From RUG14186 sp964644555 (GTDB taxonomy: Bacteria; Bacillota; Clostridia; Eubacteriales; Anaerofustaceae): 19,040 nt of DNA. The notes beneath the pieces were generated by a model. It had not been told where the DNA came from. It ran no database searches and worked only from the letters and a program-made list of their open reading frames with translations. Made by a program: the position numbers and the translations under genes. The DNA lies in assembly GCA_964644555.1 (NCBI GenBank), contig CAZXWI010000024.1:1-19040 (forward strand), in the 5' to 3' direction. Shown here one piece after another: positions 6,475-12,160 of the stretch (positions within the stretch are counted from its first letter, which is position 1; each line of letters opens with the position of its first letter).

Positions 6475-7228
6475 AAAGCAGTTTTAAGCCTTTCATCGTA
6501 AGCAATGGGTCGTAAATATTAAGCACATCTGTATGCGGCAGGATTATTTTTGCGTATCCTCCGCACACAACGGTTTTTGCGTCCTCTCTGCCTGTTTCTT
6601 TGCGAATTTCTTTTATTATGTATTCCGTTTGACCTATATAACCGTATACCAAGCCTGCCTGCATACTCGTTATCGTGTTGGAGGCTAGAATGCTTTTCGG
6701 TTTTTCAATCTCTATTTTCGGCAGTTTTGCAGCTTTTGTCCAAAGCGCATCTGCGGATATTTTGATTCCCGGTGAAGTTACGGCATAGGAAAATACTCCG
6801 TTTTCGTCGATATAATCGTATCTGGTTGCAGTGCCGAAATTAACTACTATAACAGGCCCTTGATACAATTCGTAAGCCGCAAGAGCATCTACTATTCTGT
6901 CGGAACCCACTTCTTTCGGGTTTTCGGTTTGTATTTTGATTCCTGTTTTTATTCCCGGGCCGACCATTAGCGGGTTGATGTTTAAATATTTCATGAATGT
7001 ACTTGTCAAGGTGTAGTTTAAATCGGGTACTACACTTGATATTATCGCATCATTTATATCTTTGAAATCCAAACCGTTAAGAGAAAGAAAGTCCTTTATG
7101 AAAAATCCAATCTCATCGCTGGTTCTTTCCGCTTTCGATATAAACCTGTAGCTGTTTTTCAGTTCATCGTTTATATACAGCCCGAATTCCGTGGTGGTAT
7201 TTCCCACATCGACTGCCAAAATGTTCAT
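6455..7228 (-). CDS. coaX: Type III pantothenate kinase, with an unusual active site
   Basis: Family role: ATP-dependent phosphorylation of pantothenate, the first step of coenzyme A synthesis. The 257 residues align end to end with known CoaX. The ASKHA-type phosphate loop is VDVGNTTTEFGL (6-17, D7). TSDEIG (36-41), the conserved VGPGIKTG (89-96) and NPKEVGSDRIVDALAA (103-118, D110 as general base) follow. The next motif, normally VDFGTAT, reads VVNFGTATRY, placing Asn at 130 where an Asp is conserved; D110 and N130 are 20 residues apart, as are the known D105 and D125 of Thermotoga maritima. The GGxIxPG motif is also altered, to SYAVTSPGI. The remaining body (SADALWTKAAKLPKIEI, MQAGLVYGYIGQ) is normal. 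The gene lies 11 bp after a probable pantothenate S component and overlaps dusB. The fold is certain; catalytic competence is less so. Confidence 0.9.
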   Translation of the reverse strand: MNILAVDVGNTTTEFGLYINDELKNSYRFISKAERTSDEIGFFIKDFLSLNGLDFKDINDAIISSVVPDLNYTLTSTFMKYLNINPLMVGPGIKTGIKIQTENPKEVGSDRIVDALAAYELYQGPVIVVNFGTATRYDYIDENGVFSYAVTSPGIKISADALWTKAAKLPKIEIEKPKSILASNTITSMQAGLVYGYIGQTEYIIKEIRKETGREDAKTVVCGGYAKIILPHTDVLNIYDPLLTMKGLKLLYDKNRR

Positions 7229-7239
7229 ATTACATACCT

Positions 7240-7818
7240 CTATTTAATAAATTTTACCACAGCTTTTGATATTGCCGCAGCAATGAGAAAGCAAGCGAGG
7301 GCTTCCACAAGTCCGTTTATTCCCACAAATGCCAAAACGAATTTAATAACGCTCAAATTACCCTGAAGGCTGAGAATGTATTCGCTTTTGCCGAAAAAGA
7401 GTATGATTGCACTCATGAAAAACAATGTGTTGAGAAGCGCTCCGCTAAGGGACGCCACTCCGTAGGGGACAACGCTTTTAGCTTCTCCCTTTATGAGTTT
7501 GAAAATAATTCCCGTCAGATACCCCATAAGGGTTCTTGTGGCTACGCAGGTGATAAATGTGAAAATCGGATTGATTGCAAGAAGAGTTGCACCGAATGCG
7601 CTCATGCCGAAACATTGAATAAAGCTTGTGATTCCGAAAGCAAATCCCAAAAGTGCACCGGCACTCGGACCTATGACTATAGCACCTATGATTACGGGAA
7701 TTGTAATAAAGGTAATTTCAAGCCCCAATGTTTTCAGATATCCCAGCGGTGTGAAAGCCATGAGCAGGATAACTGCCAATAAAATGGCAATTTGGGTTAA
7801 TTGTTTTGTCTTTTTCAT
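7240..7818 (-). CDS. ECF transporter S component, probably for pantothenate
   Basis: Substrate-binding membrane subunit of an energy-coupling-factor importer, which would share EcfT and EcfA1/A2 encoded elsewhere. The 192 residues are mostly hydrophobic, with about five or six helices. The N-terminal ALLLAV-like helix is followed by FTPLGYLKTLGLEITFITIP (22-41) and a GAIVIGPSAGALLGFAFG stretch (45-62), the hallmark of the ECF S-component family. I start it at 7818 rather than 7908: a strong GGAGG lies just before the 7818 ATG, and the extra 30 residues (rich in Arg, Tyr) would fall in the leader. Placement 11 bp ahead of coaX points to pantothenate (PanT-like), since uptake and kinase are often paired. 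A promoter and 5' hairpin lie upstream. Substrate is inferred from context only. Confidence 0.85.
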   Translation of the reverse strand: MKKTKQLTQIAILLAVILLMAFTPLGYLKTLGLEITFITIPVIIGAIVIGPSAGALLGFAFGITSFIQCFGMSAFGATLLAINPIFTFITCVATRTLMGYLTGIIFKLIKGEAKSVVPYGVASLSGALLNTLFFMSAIILFFGKSEYILSLQGNLSVIKFVLAFVGINGLVEALACFLIAAAISKAVVKFIK

Positions 7819-7866
7819 AATTTCCTCCGTTCTCGTTCTAAAAAGATACAAGACTTTGTTTGATAT

Positions 7867-7884
7867 TTGCGGATACCTCCGCAA
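7867..7884 (-). other. Hairpin at the 5' end of the S component-coaX leader
   Basis: TTGCGGA (7867-7873) and TCCGCAA (7878-7884) form a perfect 7-bp stem with a four-base loop. The predicted transcription start (about 7882) falls at the edge of this hairpin, so it would cap the mRNA's 5' end and could protect it from decay. About 48 nt separate it from the SD. Confidence 0.45.
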
Positions 7885-7888
7885 GAAT

Positions 7889-7917
7889 ATTATACCATAA
7901 ATACTCATTTGTGATAC
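7889..7917 (-). promoter_or_regulatory. Promoter of the S component-coaX-dusB operon
   Basis: On minus: extended -10 TGGTATAAT (7889-7897). The -35 is weak: GTATCA (7912-7917) at 17 bp, or TTGTAT at 19 bp. The extended -10 would compensate for it. Confidence 0.6.
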
Positions 7918-8176
7918 AAATTTTGAGTGTGAATTGAGCCTTGTCGGGGGCAGCCTCTATAAAATTAAAGCTATGAGCATAAAGTAAGCGAAAAACTTTG
8001 AATACAAAAATAATCTTACGGAAACATGAAAGAAAGTAAACCCTTAAATATGTAAAGAAAAATGCATTTTGCTTTTATTAAATCAAAAATATAATCTTGA
8101 TCGATTGTGTGAAAATAATCCTATCGCATAAAACGACATATTAAAAGCAAATAAATCATTATTTAACTTATTTTTA

Positions 8177-8206
8177 TGGACATTGCATCGCATTATGTGA
8201 TATACT
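8177..8206 (+). promoter_or_regulatory. Promoter ahead of the rpmB region
   Basis: TGGACA (8177-8182), 18-bp spacer, then TGATATACT with -10 TATACT at 8201-8206 and an extended-10 TG. The start would be near 8213, about 200 nt before rpmB. It either drives a short RNA or gives rpmB a second, long leader. Confidence 0.5.
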
Positions 8207-8212
8207 ACCTAT

Positions 8213-8318
8213 ACATGATAAGGGCTAATTTACACCTCGAAATGCCTAAAGGTTGTAAACATTCGCTCAAATTATACCAATCGGTTTGCACGCAGCTCAA
8301 ACATTGCAAGATTTTTTT
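8213..8318 (+). ncRNA. Candidate short RNA or rpmB leader
   Basis: Starting at the promoter above, the transcript can form TTTACA-CCT with AGG-T-TGTAAA (six plus three pairs with one bulged T), then a second hairpin by either GTTTG/CAAAC or TTGCA/TGCAA, immediately followed by ATTTTTTT (8311-8317). This promoter, hairpin, hairpin plus T-run order is what a ~105-nt terminated RNA or an attenuator would look like. The stems are short and I recognise no known RNA family, so this is speculative. Confidence 0.25.
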
Positions 8319-8336
8319 AAAAAATCAATTTATTTA

Positions 8337-8365
8337 TTGCAAATGTTGTTTTGCTGTGTTATAAT
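8337..8365 (+). promoter_or_regulatory. rpmB promoter
   Basis: TTGCAA (8337-8342), exactly 17-bp spacer, TATAAT (8360-8365). Start expected near 8372, giving a 45-nt leader that contains the GGAGTG ribosome site. Confidence 0.8.
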
Positions 8366-8416
8366 AATCGTCGGTATATTTTCAGATAATAAATTTTAAT
8401 CAATGGAGTGATAGAG

Positions 8417-8602
8417 ATGTCAAAAGAATGTTATGTATGCGGAAAAGGTACTATTTCGGGTAACACAGTAAGCCACTCGAATATTCATACAAAAAGAACA
8501 TGGAAACCTAACTTAAGAAAAGTTAAGATTATGGAAAACGGAACAGCTAAAACTGTTACAATTTGTTCTAGATGCCTTCGTTCAAGCAAAATCGAAAAAT
8601 AA
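8417..8602 (+). CDS. rpmB: Large-subunit ribosomal protein bL28
   Basis: 61-residue basic 50S protein. MSKECYVCGKGTISGNTVSHS is the typical start, with HTKRTWKPNLRKVKI (24-38) the conserved rRNA-binding centre. It is the zinc-ribbon (C+) form: C5/C8 (CYVC) and C50/C53 (CSRC). The ATG at 8417 is chosen over an upstream GTG at 8408 because GGAGTG (8405-8410) is then correctly spaced as SD and the N-terminus matches the family. It has its own strong promoter and a terminator about 55 bp downstream, so it is a single-gene unit. In many Bacillota rpmB lies divergent from or next to the yloU-yloV-recG cluster; here that cluster is 3.2 kb further on. Confidence 0.97.
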   Translation: MSKECYVCGKGTISGNTVSHSNIHTKRTWKPNLRKVKIMENGTAKTVTICSRCLRSSKIEK

Positions 8603-8610
8603 GTGAAGTT

Positions 8611-8639
8611 TTGTAATTAAAAGAATAGTAGTGTATAAT
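8611..8639 (+). promoter_or_regulatory. Promoter-like pair directly before the rpmB terminator
   Basis: TTGTAA (8611-8616), 17-bp spacer, TATAAT (8634-8639). Transcription from here would meet the 8657-8693 hairpin after about 10 nt. It may be chance in A/T-rich DNA, or may drive antisense RNA into the 54-codon ORF and sipL by read-through. Confidence 0.3.
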
Positions 8640-8656
8640 ATTAAATATACAATGAC

Positions 8657-8693
8657 ACAAAACACACTGCCGATGGTAGGCGGTGTGTTTTGT
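8657..8693. terminator. Terminator between rpmB and the convergent sipL unit
   Basis: Stem ACAAAACACACTGCC (8657-8671) with GGCGGTGTGTTTTGT (8679-8693); one T-G wobble in 15 pairs, loop of seven. The downstream arm plus TTGTG gives a T-rich tail on plus. On minus the arm ends in TTTTGTGTCATTG, so it can also stop the sipL-side transcript. Confidence 0.8.
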
Positions 8694-8708
8694 TTGTGCT
8701 GATTAAGT

Positions 8709-8873
8709 TCAGAACCTTCCGAAAAAGTTATTTGATATCATAGCTGCTATGCATATCGCCAACCCCGCTCCCGCTATGAGGATCCCGACCCAATCCGGCA
8801 ATACGACCATAAACATTGCAAAGCTTATAATAAGCAATATGCAATCCAGAATTTTTCCCGTTATCTTTCTCAT
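8709..8873 (-). CDS. Small two-helix membrane protein, 54 codons
   Basis: Minus-strand ORF from ATG at 8873 to TGA at 8709. The product starts MRKITGKILDC, followed by a hydrophobic helix (about 11-25, CILLIISFAMFMVVL), a PDWVG turn, a second helix (about 31-46, ILIAGAGLAICIAAMI) and a polar end SNNFFGRF. The positive N-terminus, two clean transmembrane helices and a central turn look like a real small membrane protein rather than noise, and codon choice is ordinary. The SD is poor (only TGGGG, with AAGG further off), which lowers confidence. It lies 49 bp behind sipL on the same strand with no terminator between, and the terminator at 8657-8693 closes the unit. If real, it would be co-transcribed with a sporulation gene. 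No family recognised. Confidence 0.55.
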   Translation of the reverse strand: MRKITGKILDCILLIISFAMFMVVLPDWVGILIAGAGLAICIAAMISNNFFGRF

Positions 8874-8922
8874 AACAGCCCCAATACCTTTTTACTTTAT
8901 AGTATGTTAAAATTTAAAAATG

Positions 8923-10410
8923 TTACCTGATTATCAGCGGATATCTTTGCGGGATTTGGTTTTCATCTTTTATTTCATTGTTTTTCATTATTTCTTCTAC
9001 GCTCGTTCTGTTGTTTTTGGCTATATCCCATAAAGATTCGTTTTTGCTGTAATAATGTATCTTGATTTTGGTGAAGTTTTCGGATTCGTTTTCGTATTCC
9101 GAAAGGGTAACTTCGCTTATTTGAGAAATTTCATTTGTTTCGATTCCGAGATTTTCAATATATATATCCGCTTCTATCATCAGCCTGTCGGATACGGTGT
9201 CTATAAAGAAATTTCTGATAAATACTCTCTCAAAATGTTCACCCGATGTTGCTTTAAGTGGTTTGCCAAACGGAATCACACAGTTTTGCACACTGTATTT
9301 GCCGTCAGCGGAATTAAGTATTACGGTATTTATTATAACTTCGCCCTTTATTTCGGTTTCGCCTCGTTCGGTTATCTTCACTTTATATGACGGGCAGACT
9401 GCACGGTTTATCTGCTTCGGAAAATTTATTTTCGGTGAATCCTTAATATGGATTACTTCACCCTCTTCACTTTTTAAAGAAATAAGTGCCTGAGTATTTC
9501 TTTTTAAATCCATCTTCTTTTCCACTGAATAAATATCGTCAATAAGCTCTTTTGTAATATTTTGTATCATATCAAGGCGATAGAGTGCTTTAAGTCTTAC
9601 TCCGATACTATATGAATTATCATCTTTTATAAAGTATGTTTCCAAAACATTTATTTGCGAAGTCAGCTCAAAATTTTGATAAACTTCTTCAATCTTCGTA
9701 TTAATAAATTCATTGACGGCAAAGTTATCCGAGCAGACATTGTACACATATCCTCCGTCCTCGCCCTCGCTTATGCAAAGCGCTTCGATTTTAACCGTTG
9801 CCGAATACATCACTCCGCCCCTTGACGAAGCAGTGTTTTCGTCATTGACAAAACATGATGCGGATACGATTTTGTAAGGAATAATATTATTGCAGGGTAT
9901 GGTGTATTCGTATATCTTTTCGCTGTATGTGTTAGTCAGGTTAGTCAGAGTGTAAGGCGATGTTTTCTTTATATAGCTTATTTTATCGGTAAGAGTGGCT
10001 TTGCAGGAAATGTTTTGCGTTTTGAGCGAATATCCGGAAATATTTATTTTCATATTTATATCAAAGCGTCTTTGCTTTGATGAATCCGTTTCGCAATAAG
10101 TTATTTCGGATTTTAAAACCGATACAGCGGAGTCATTCGGACATTCTATTATGTAGTTAAAAGGAAATACGCCCGATACTGCCTCGGGCTTTGAGTTTTC
10201 TGCTTCGTAATATATTTTTATGTAAGCTTCGCCCTTAATAGTTATGTTCGCATTTTCCGTAATGGTTTCGGTTATCACCGCATTATTGTCGGTATAAAGC
10301 AGTTTTTTAATGCTTGGCATATTGTCGGTAAGCCTTAAAGAATCGTTTATATTAACGGTTTCGTTTATTTTTGTGTAGCCTGTGCATGAGGCAAATGTAT
10401 TTTCGCTCAT
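8923..10410 (-). CDS. sipL: SPOCS (DUF3794)-LysM protein, SipL-like spore morphogenesis protein
   Basis: In clostridia, SipL binds the ATPase SpoIVA through its C-terminal LysM domain and helps coat and cortex assembly around the forespore; it takes the place of Bacillus SpoVID. The 495-residue protein has no signal peptide, as expected for a mother-cell cytosolic protein. It is built of repeated beta-rich SPOCS-type segments (for example ITIKGEAYIKIYY near 57-69, and EIKGEVIINTVIL near 352-364) and ends in a LysM domain (449-495) with SLWDIAKNNRTSVEEIMKNN. Length and order agree with Clostridioides difficile SipL (about 520). SD GAGGG lies about 6 bases before the ATG. A sigma-E-like promoter can be drawn upstream. 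Divergent from patB, and followed by a 54-codon membrane ORF. A different SPOCS-LysM paralogue cannot be fully excluded. Confidence 0.8.
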   Translation of the reverse strand: MSENTFASCTGYTKINETVNINDSLRLTDNMPSIKKLLYTDNNAVITETITENANITIKGEAYIKIYYEAENSKPEAVSGVFPFNYIIECPNDSAVSVLKSEITYCETDSSKQRRFDINMKINISGYSLKTQNISCKATLTDKISYIKKTSPYTLTNLTNTYSEKIYEYTIPCNNIIPYKIVSASCFVNDENTASSRGGVMYSATVKIEALCISEGEDGGYVYNVCSDNFAVNEFINTKIEEVYQNFELTSQINVLETYFIKDDNSYSIGVRLKALYRLDMIQNITKELIDDIYSVEKKMDLKRNTQALISLKSEEGEVIHIKDSPKINFPKQINRAVCPSYKVKITERGETEIKGEVIINTVILNSADGKYSVQNCVIPFGKPLKATSGEHFERVFIRNFFIDTVSDRLMIEADIYIENLGIETNEISQISEVTLSEYENESENFTKIKIHYYSKNESLWDIAKNNRTSVEEIMKNNEIKDENQIPQRYPLIIR

Positions 10411-10442
10411 ATTTAACCCTCGCTTAGTAATTTCTTAGTTTA

Positions 10443-10471
10443 CAAATATGTAGACAAATTTATTTTTATTC
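10443..10471 (-). promoter_or_regulatory. Possible sigma-E promoter of sipL
   Basis: On minus: GAATAAA (10465-10471), 14-bp spacer, CATATTTG (10443-10450). This resembles the mother-cell sigma-E consensus (KMATATT, 14 bp, CATACAnT) at five of seven and at least four of eight positions. No vegetative promoter is obvious in the same place. Sigma-E control would fit a SipL role. Confidence 0.35.
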
Positions 10472-10479
10472 GTAATTTA

Positions 10480-10508
10480 TTGATTTTGCCTCAAATAATT
10501 ATTATTAT
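10480..10508 (+). promoter_or_regulatory. patB promoter
   Basis: TTGATT (10480-10485), 17-bp spacer, TATTAT (10503-10508). The start would be near 10515, with the SD TAGGAG at 10536-10541. No S-box or T-box leader fits in the short space. Confidence 0.55.
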
Positions 10509-10547
10509 GTAATCAGAGAAAAAATAAATAGTGTGTAGGAGCATAAA

Positions 10548-11711
10548 ATGTACAATTTTGATGAAATTATCGACAGAAGAAATACAGAATGTATTAAATA
10601 CGACGGTATGAAAAATGTCTGCCCAAGTGCCGCGGATGATTGCATTCCCATGTGGATTGCGGATATGGATTTTAAATGCCCACCCGAAGTTCTCGCAGCA
10701 ATGGGCAAGGTCTTGGAGCATGGCATAATCGGTTACAGCGAAATATATTCCGATGAATACTACTTAAGCGTTATAAACTGGATGAAAAAGCGTTTCGGAG
10801 CCGATATCAAAAAAGAAAATATCGCCGTATCAAACGGAGTTGTTACTGCGATAAACAATTTGGTCAAGCTTATGAGCGGAGCTGATGACAATGTTGTTAT
10901 AACAACCCCCTCATATGCTCCTTTTTACAGAGCCGTTAACGGCATAGACCAAAGAACTTGCGTATTCAGCAAATTGAAATACGAAAACGGCAAATATGAA
11001 ATGGATTGGGAAGATTTTGAAAAGAAAATTTCCGATGAAAAGACATCTTTGTTTATTTTGTGTAACCCCCACAACCCCACGGGAATAGTGTGGAGCGAAG
11101 AAGAATTGACAAAAATGTATACCATATGCAAAAATGCAAATGTAAAAATAATTTCCGATGAAATTCATGCAGACTTAACCAGAAGCGGTGTAAATACTGT
11201 TTCCATGGCAAAGCTTTATAGTAACGATAACGATGTTGTTGTTTGCACAGCCCCCAGCAAAACATTCAATGTGGCAGGAAATCATCATTCCAATATCATA
11301 ATATTTGATGAGAAACTTTGCGAAGAATTCAAAAATGTTTCCAATGCTTCAATAAGTCCCTTTGCTGTAACCGCAACCATATCGGCTTATAATGAGTGCG
11401 AAAATTGGCTTGATGAATTAAGATTATACATTGATAAGAACTTTGAATTTATGGATAAATTCATCAAAGAGAAGCTTCCCAAAGCTCATTTTACCATTCC
11501 CGATGCAACCTACCTTGCATGGATAAATCTCTCGGAATACGGCTATTCCAACGAAGAAATCGAAAAATACCTTGCCGAGAGGGGAGTGCTTATAGAAGGA
11601 GGACATAATTTCGTTGACAATGCCGAGGGTTGGATTCGTCTTAACATGGCTTGCCCGATGAGCGTATTGAAAAAGGCACTTGAGAGAATTGCCTCAGCTT
11701 TGGAATCTTAG
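10548..11711 (+). CDS. patB: MalY/PatB family PLP enzyme (probable cystathionine beta-lyase)
   Basis: Fold-type I aminotransferase-like protein of 387 residues. MalY/PatB members cleave C-S bonds, for example cystathionine to homocysteine, pyruvate and ammonia. The N-terminal IPMWIADMDFKCPPEVLAAM (33-52) is the subfamily signature. Further motifs: GIIGYSEI (59-66), TTPSYAPFY (119-127, ring-stacking Tyr), CNPHNPTG (172-179), SDEIHADL (203-210, PLP-pyridine Asp), SKTFNVAG (237-244, Schiff-base K238) and WIRLNMACP (362-370, substrate-carboxylate R364). All catalytic residues are present. SD TAGGAG before the ATG. It is alone on its strand between divergent sipL and the Asp23-family gene, with no visible terminator after it. 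A homocysteine S-methyltransferase lies 6 kb away, a possible metabolic partner. Substrate could also be cysteine or a thioether. Confidence 0.88.
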   Translation: MYNFDEIIDRRNTECIKYDGMKNVCPSAADDCIPMWIADMDFKCPPEVLAAMGKVLEHGIIGYSEIYSDEYYLSVINWMKKRFGADIKKENIAVSNGVVTAINNLVKLMSGADDNVVITTPSYAPFYRAVNGIDQRTCVFSKLKYENGKYEMDWEDFEKKISDEKTSLFILCNPHNPTGIVWSEEELTKMYTICKNANVKIISDEIHADLTRSGVNTVSMAKLYSNDNDVVVCTAPSKTFNVAGNHHSNIIIFDEKLCEEFKNVSNASISPFAVTATISAYNECENWLDELRLYIDKNFEFMDKFIKEKLPKAHFTIPDATYLAWINLSEYGYSNEEIEKYLAERGVLIEGGHNFVDNAEGWIRLNMACPMSVLKKALERIASALES

Positions 11712-11750
11712 GAATAATTTTCTCGATTTATATATAAAAAAAACTGTTTA

Positions 11751-11759
11751 TGCTATAAT
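11751..11759 (+). promoter_or_regulatory. Extended -10 promoter of the Asp23-fakA-recG operon
   Basis: TGCTATAAT, a perfect extended -10 with TATAAT at 11754-11759. No good -35 hexamer exists at 16-18 bp; an A-tract (11736-11743) lies there. Start near 11766. No other promoter is apparent down to 17241. Confidence 0.6.
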
Positions 11760-11804
11760 GTAATATATTGCATTTTTTGATGCTGTGAACTATGGAGGTA
11801 ATAT

Positions 11805-12146
11805 ATGGGTTCTGATAGAAAAAATAATAAAGTTACAGTAAGCACCGTTAAGCAAATAGCATGTGCCGCTGCAACGGAATGTTTTGGAGTCGTTGGAATT
11901 GCCAATATTCCCGGAGCTGACGGATTGGTGCATCTTTTGACAAACGATGAGCTGATCAAGGGCGTAAAAGTCAGTATGGGTTCTGACAAAATGATTCGTA
12001 TCGAAGTTTATGTTATATTGGAATTCGGAATCAAAATGGAAACCGTATGTGAGAATTTGGTCGATTCCATAAAATACAATGTTGAAAAACAGACAGGCGT
12101 TAAGGTTAGAAAAGTAACCATCAACGTTCAGAGTGTCAGAGTATAG
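11805..12146 (+). CDS. yloU: Asp23/Gls24 family envelope stress response protein (YloU-like)
   Basis: 113-residue small alpha/beta protein of the Asp23 family (DUF322). In Staphylococcus Asp23 associates with the membrane via a partner, and members are linked to cell envelope stress; the precise activity is not known. Family traits are the N-terminal NKVTVSTVKQIACAAATECFGVVGIA with the conserved V.GV.G pattern, the central GVKVSMGSDKMIRIEVYVILEFG strand pair, and the C-terminal VEKQTGVKVRKVTINVQSVRV. Strong SD GGAGGT (11794-11799) 5 bases before ATG. First gene of a six-gene run; fakA begins 14 bp later. The yloU-yloV-recG order is conserved in Bacillus, which supports the assignment. Confidence 0.9.
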   Translation: MGSDRKNNKVTVSTVKQIACAAATECFGVVGIANIPGADGLVHLLTNDELIKGVKVSMGSDKMIRIEVYVILEFGIKMETVCENLVDSIKYNVEKQTGVKVRKVTINVQSVRV

Positions 12147-12160
12147 AAAGGGTATTACAT

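Larger units (their letters stand above)
7919..8336. other. 418-bp stretch without a convincing protein gene
   Basis: Between the coaX operon promoter and the rpmB promoter. The sequence is A/T-rich with many stops in all frames. The one 62-codon frame (8176-8364) overlaps both promoters, has no SD and resembles no family. The first half (7919-8176) shows nothing I can name beyond a doubtful TTGAGC/TATAAA pair near 7935-7965. The second half contains the promoter and possible short RNA listed separately. Confidence 0.6.

Noticed and set aside
7819..7908. 30-residue N-terminal extension of the ECF S component
   Set aside because: It would start upstream of the predicted transcription start; the strong GGAGG before 7818 fixes the shorter start.
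8176..8364. 62-codon plus-strand frame upstream of rpmB
   Set aside because: No SD, no family resemblance, and it overlaps two promoters; better explained as untranslated DNA.
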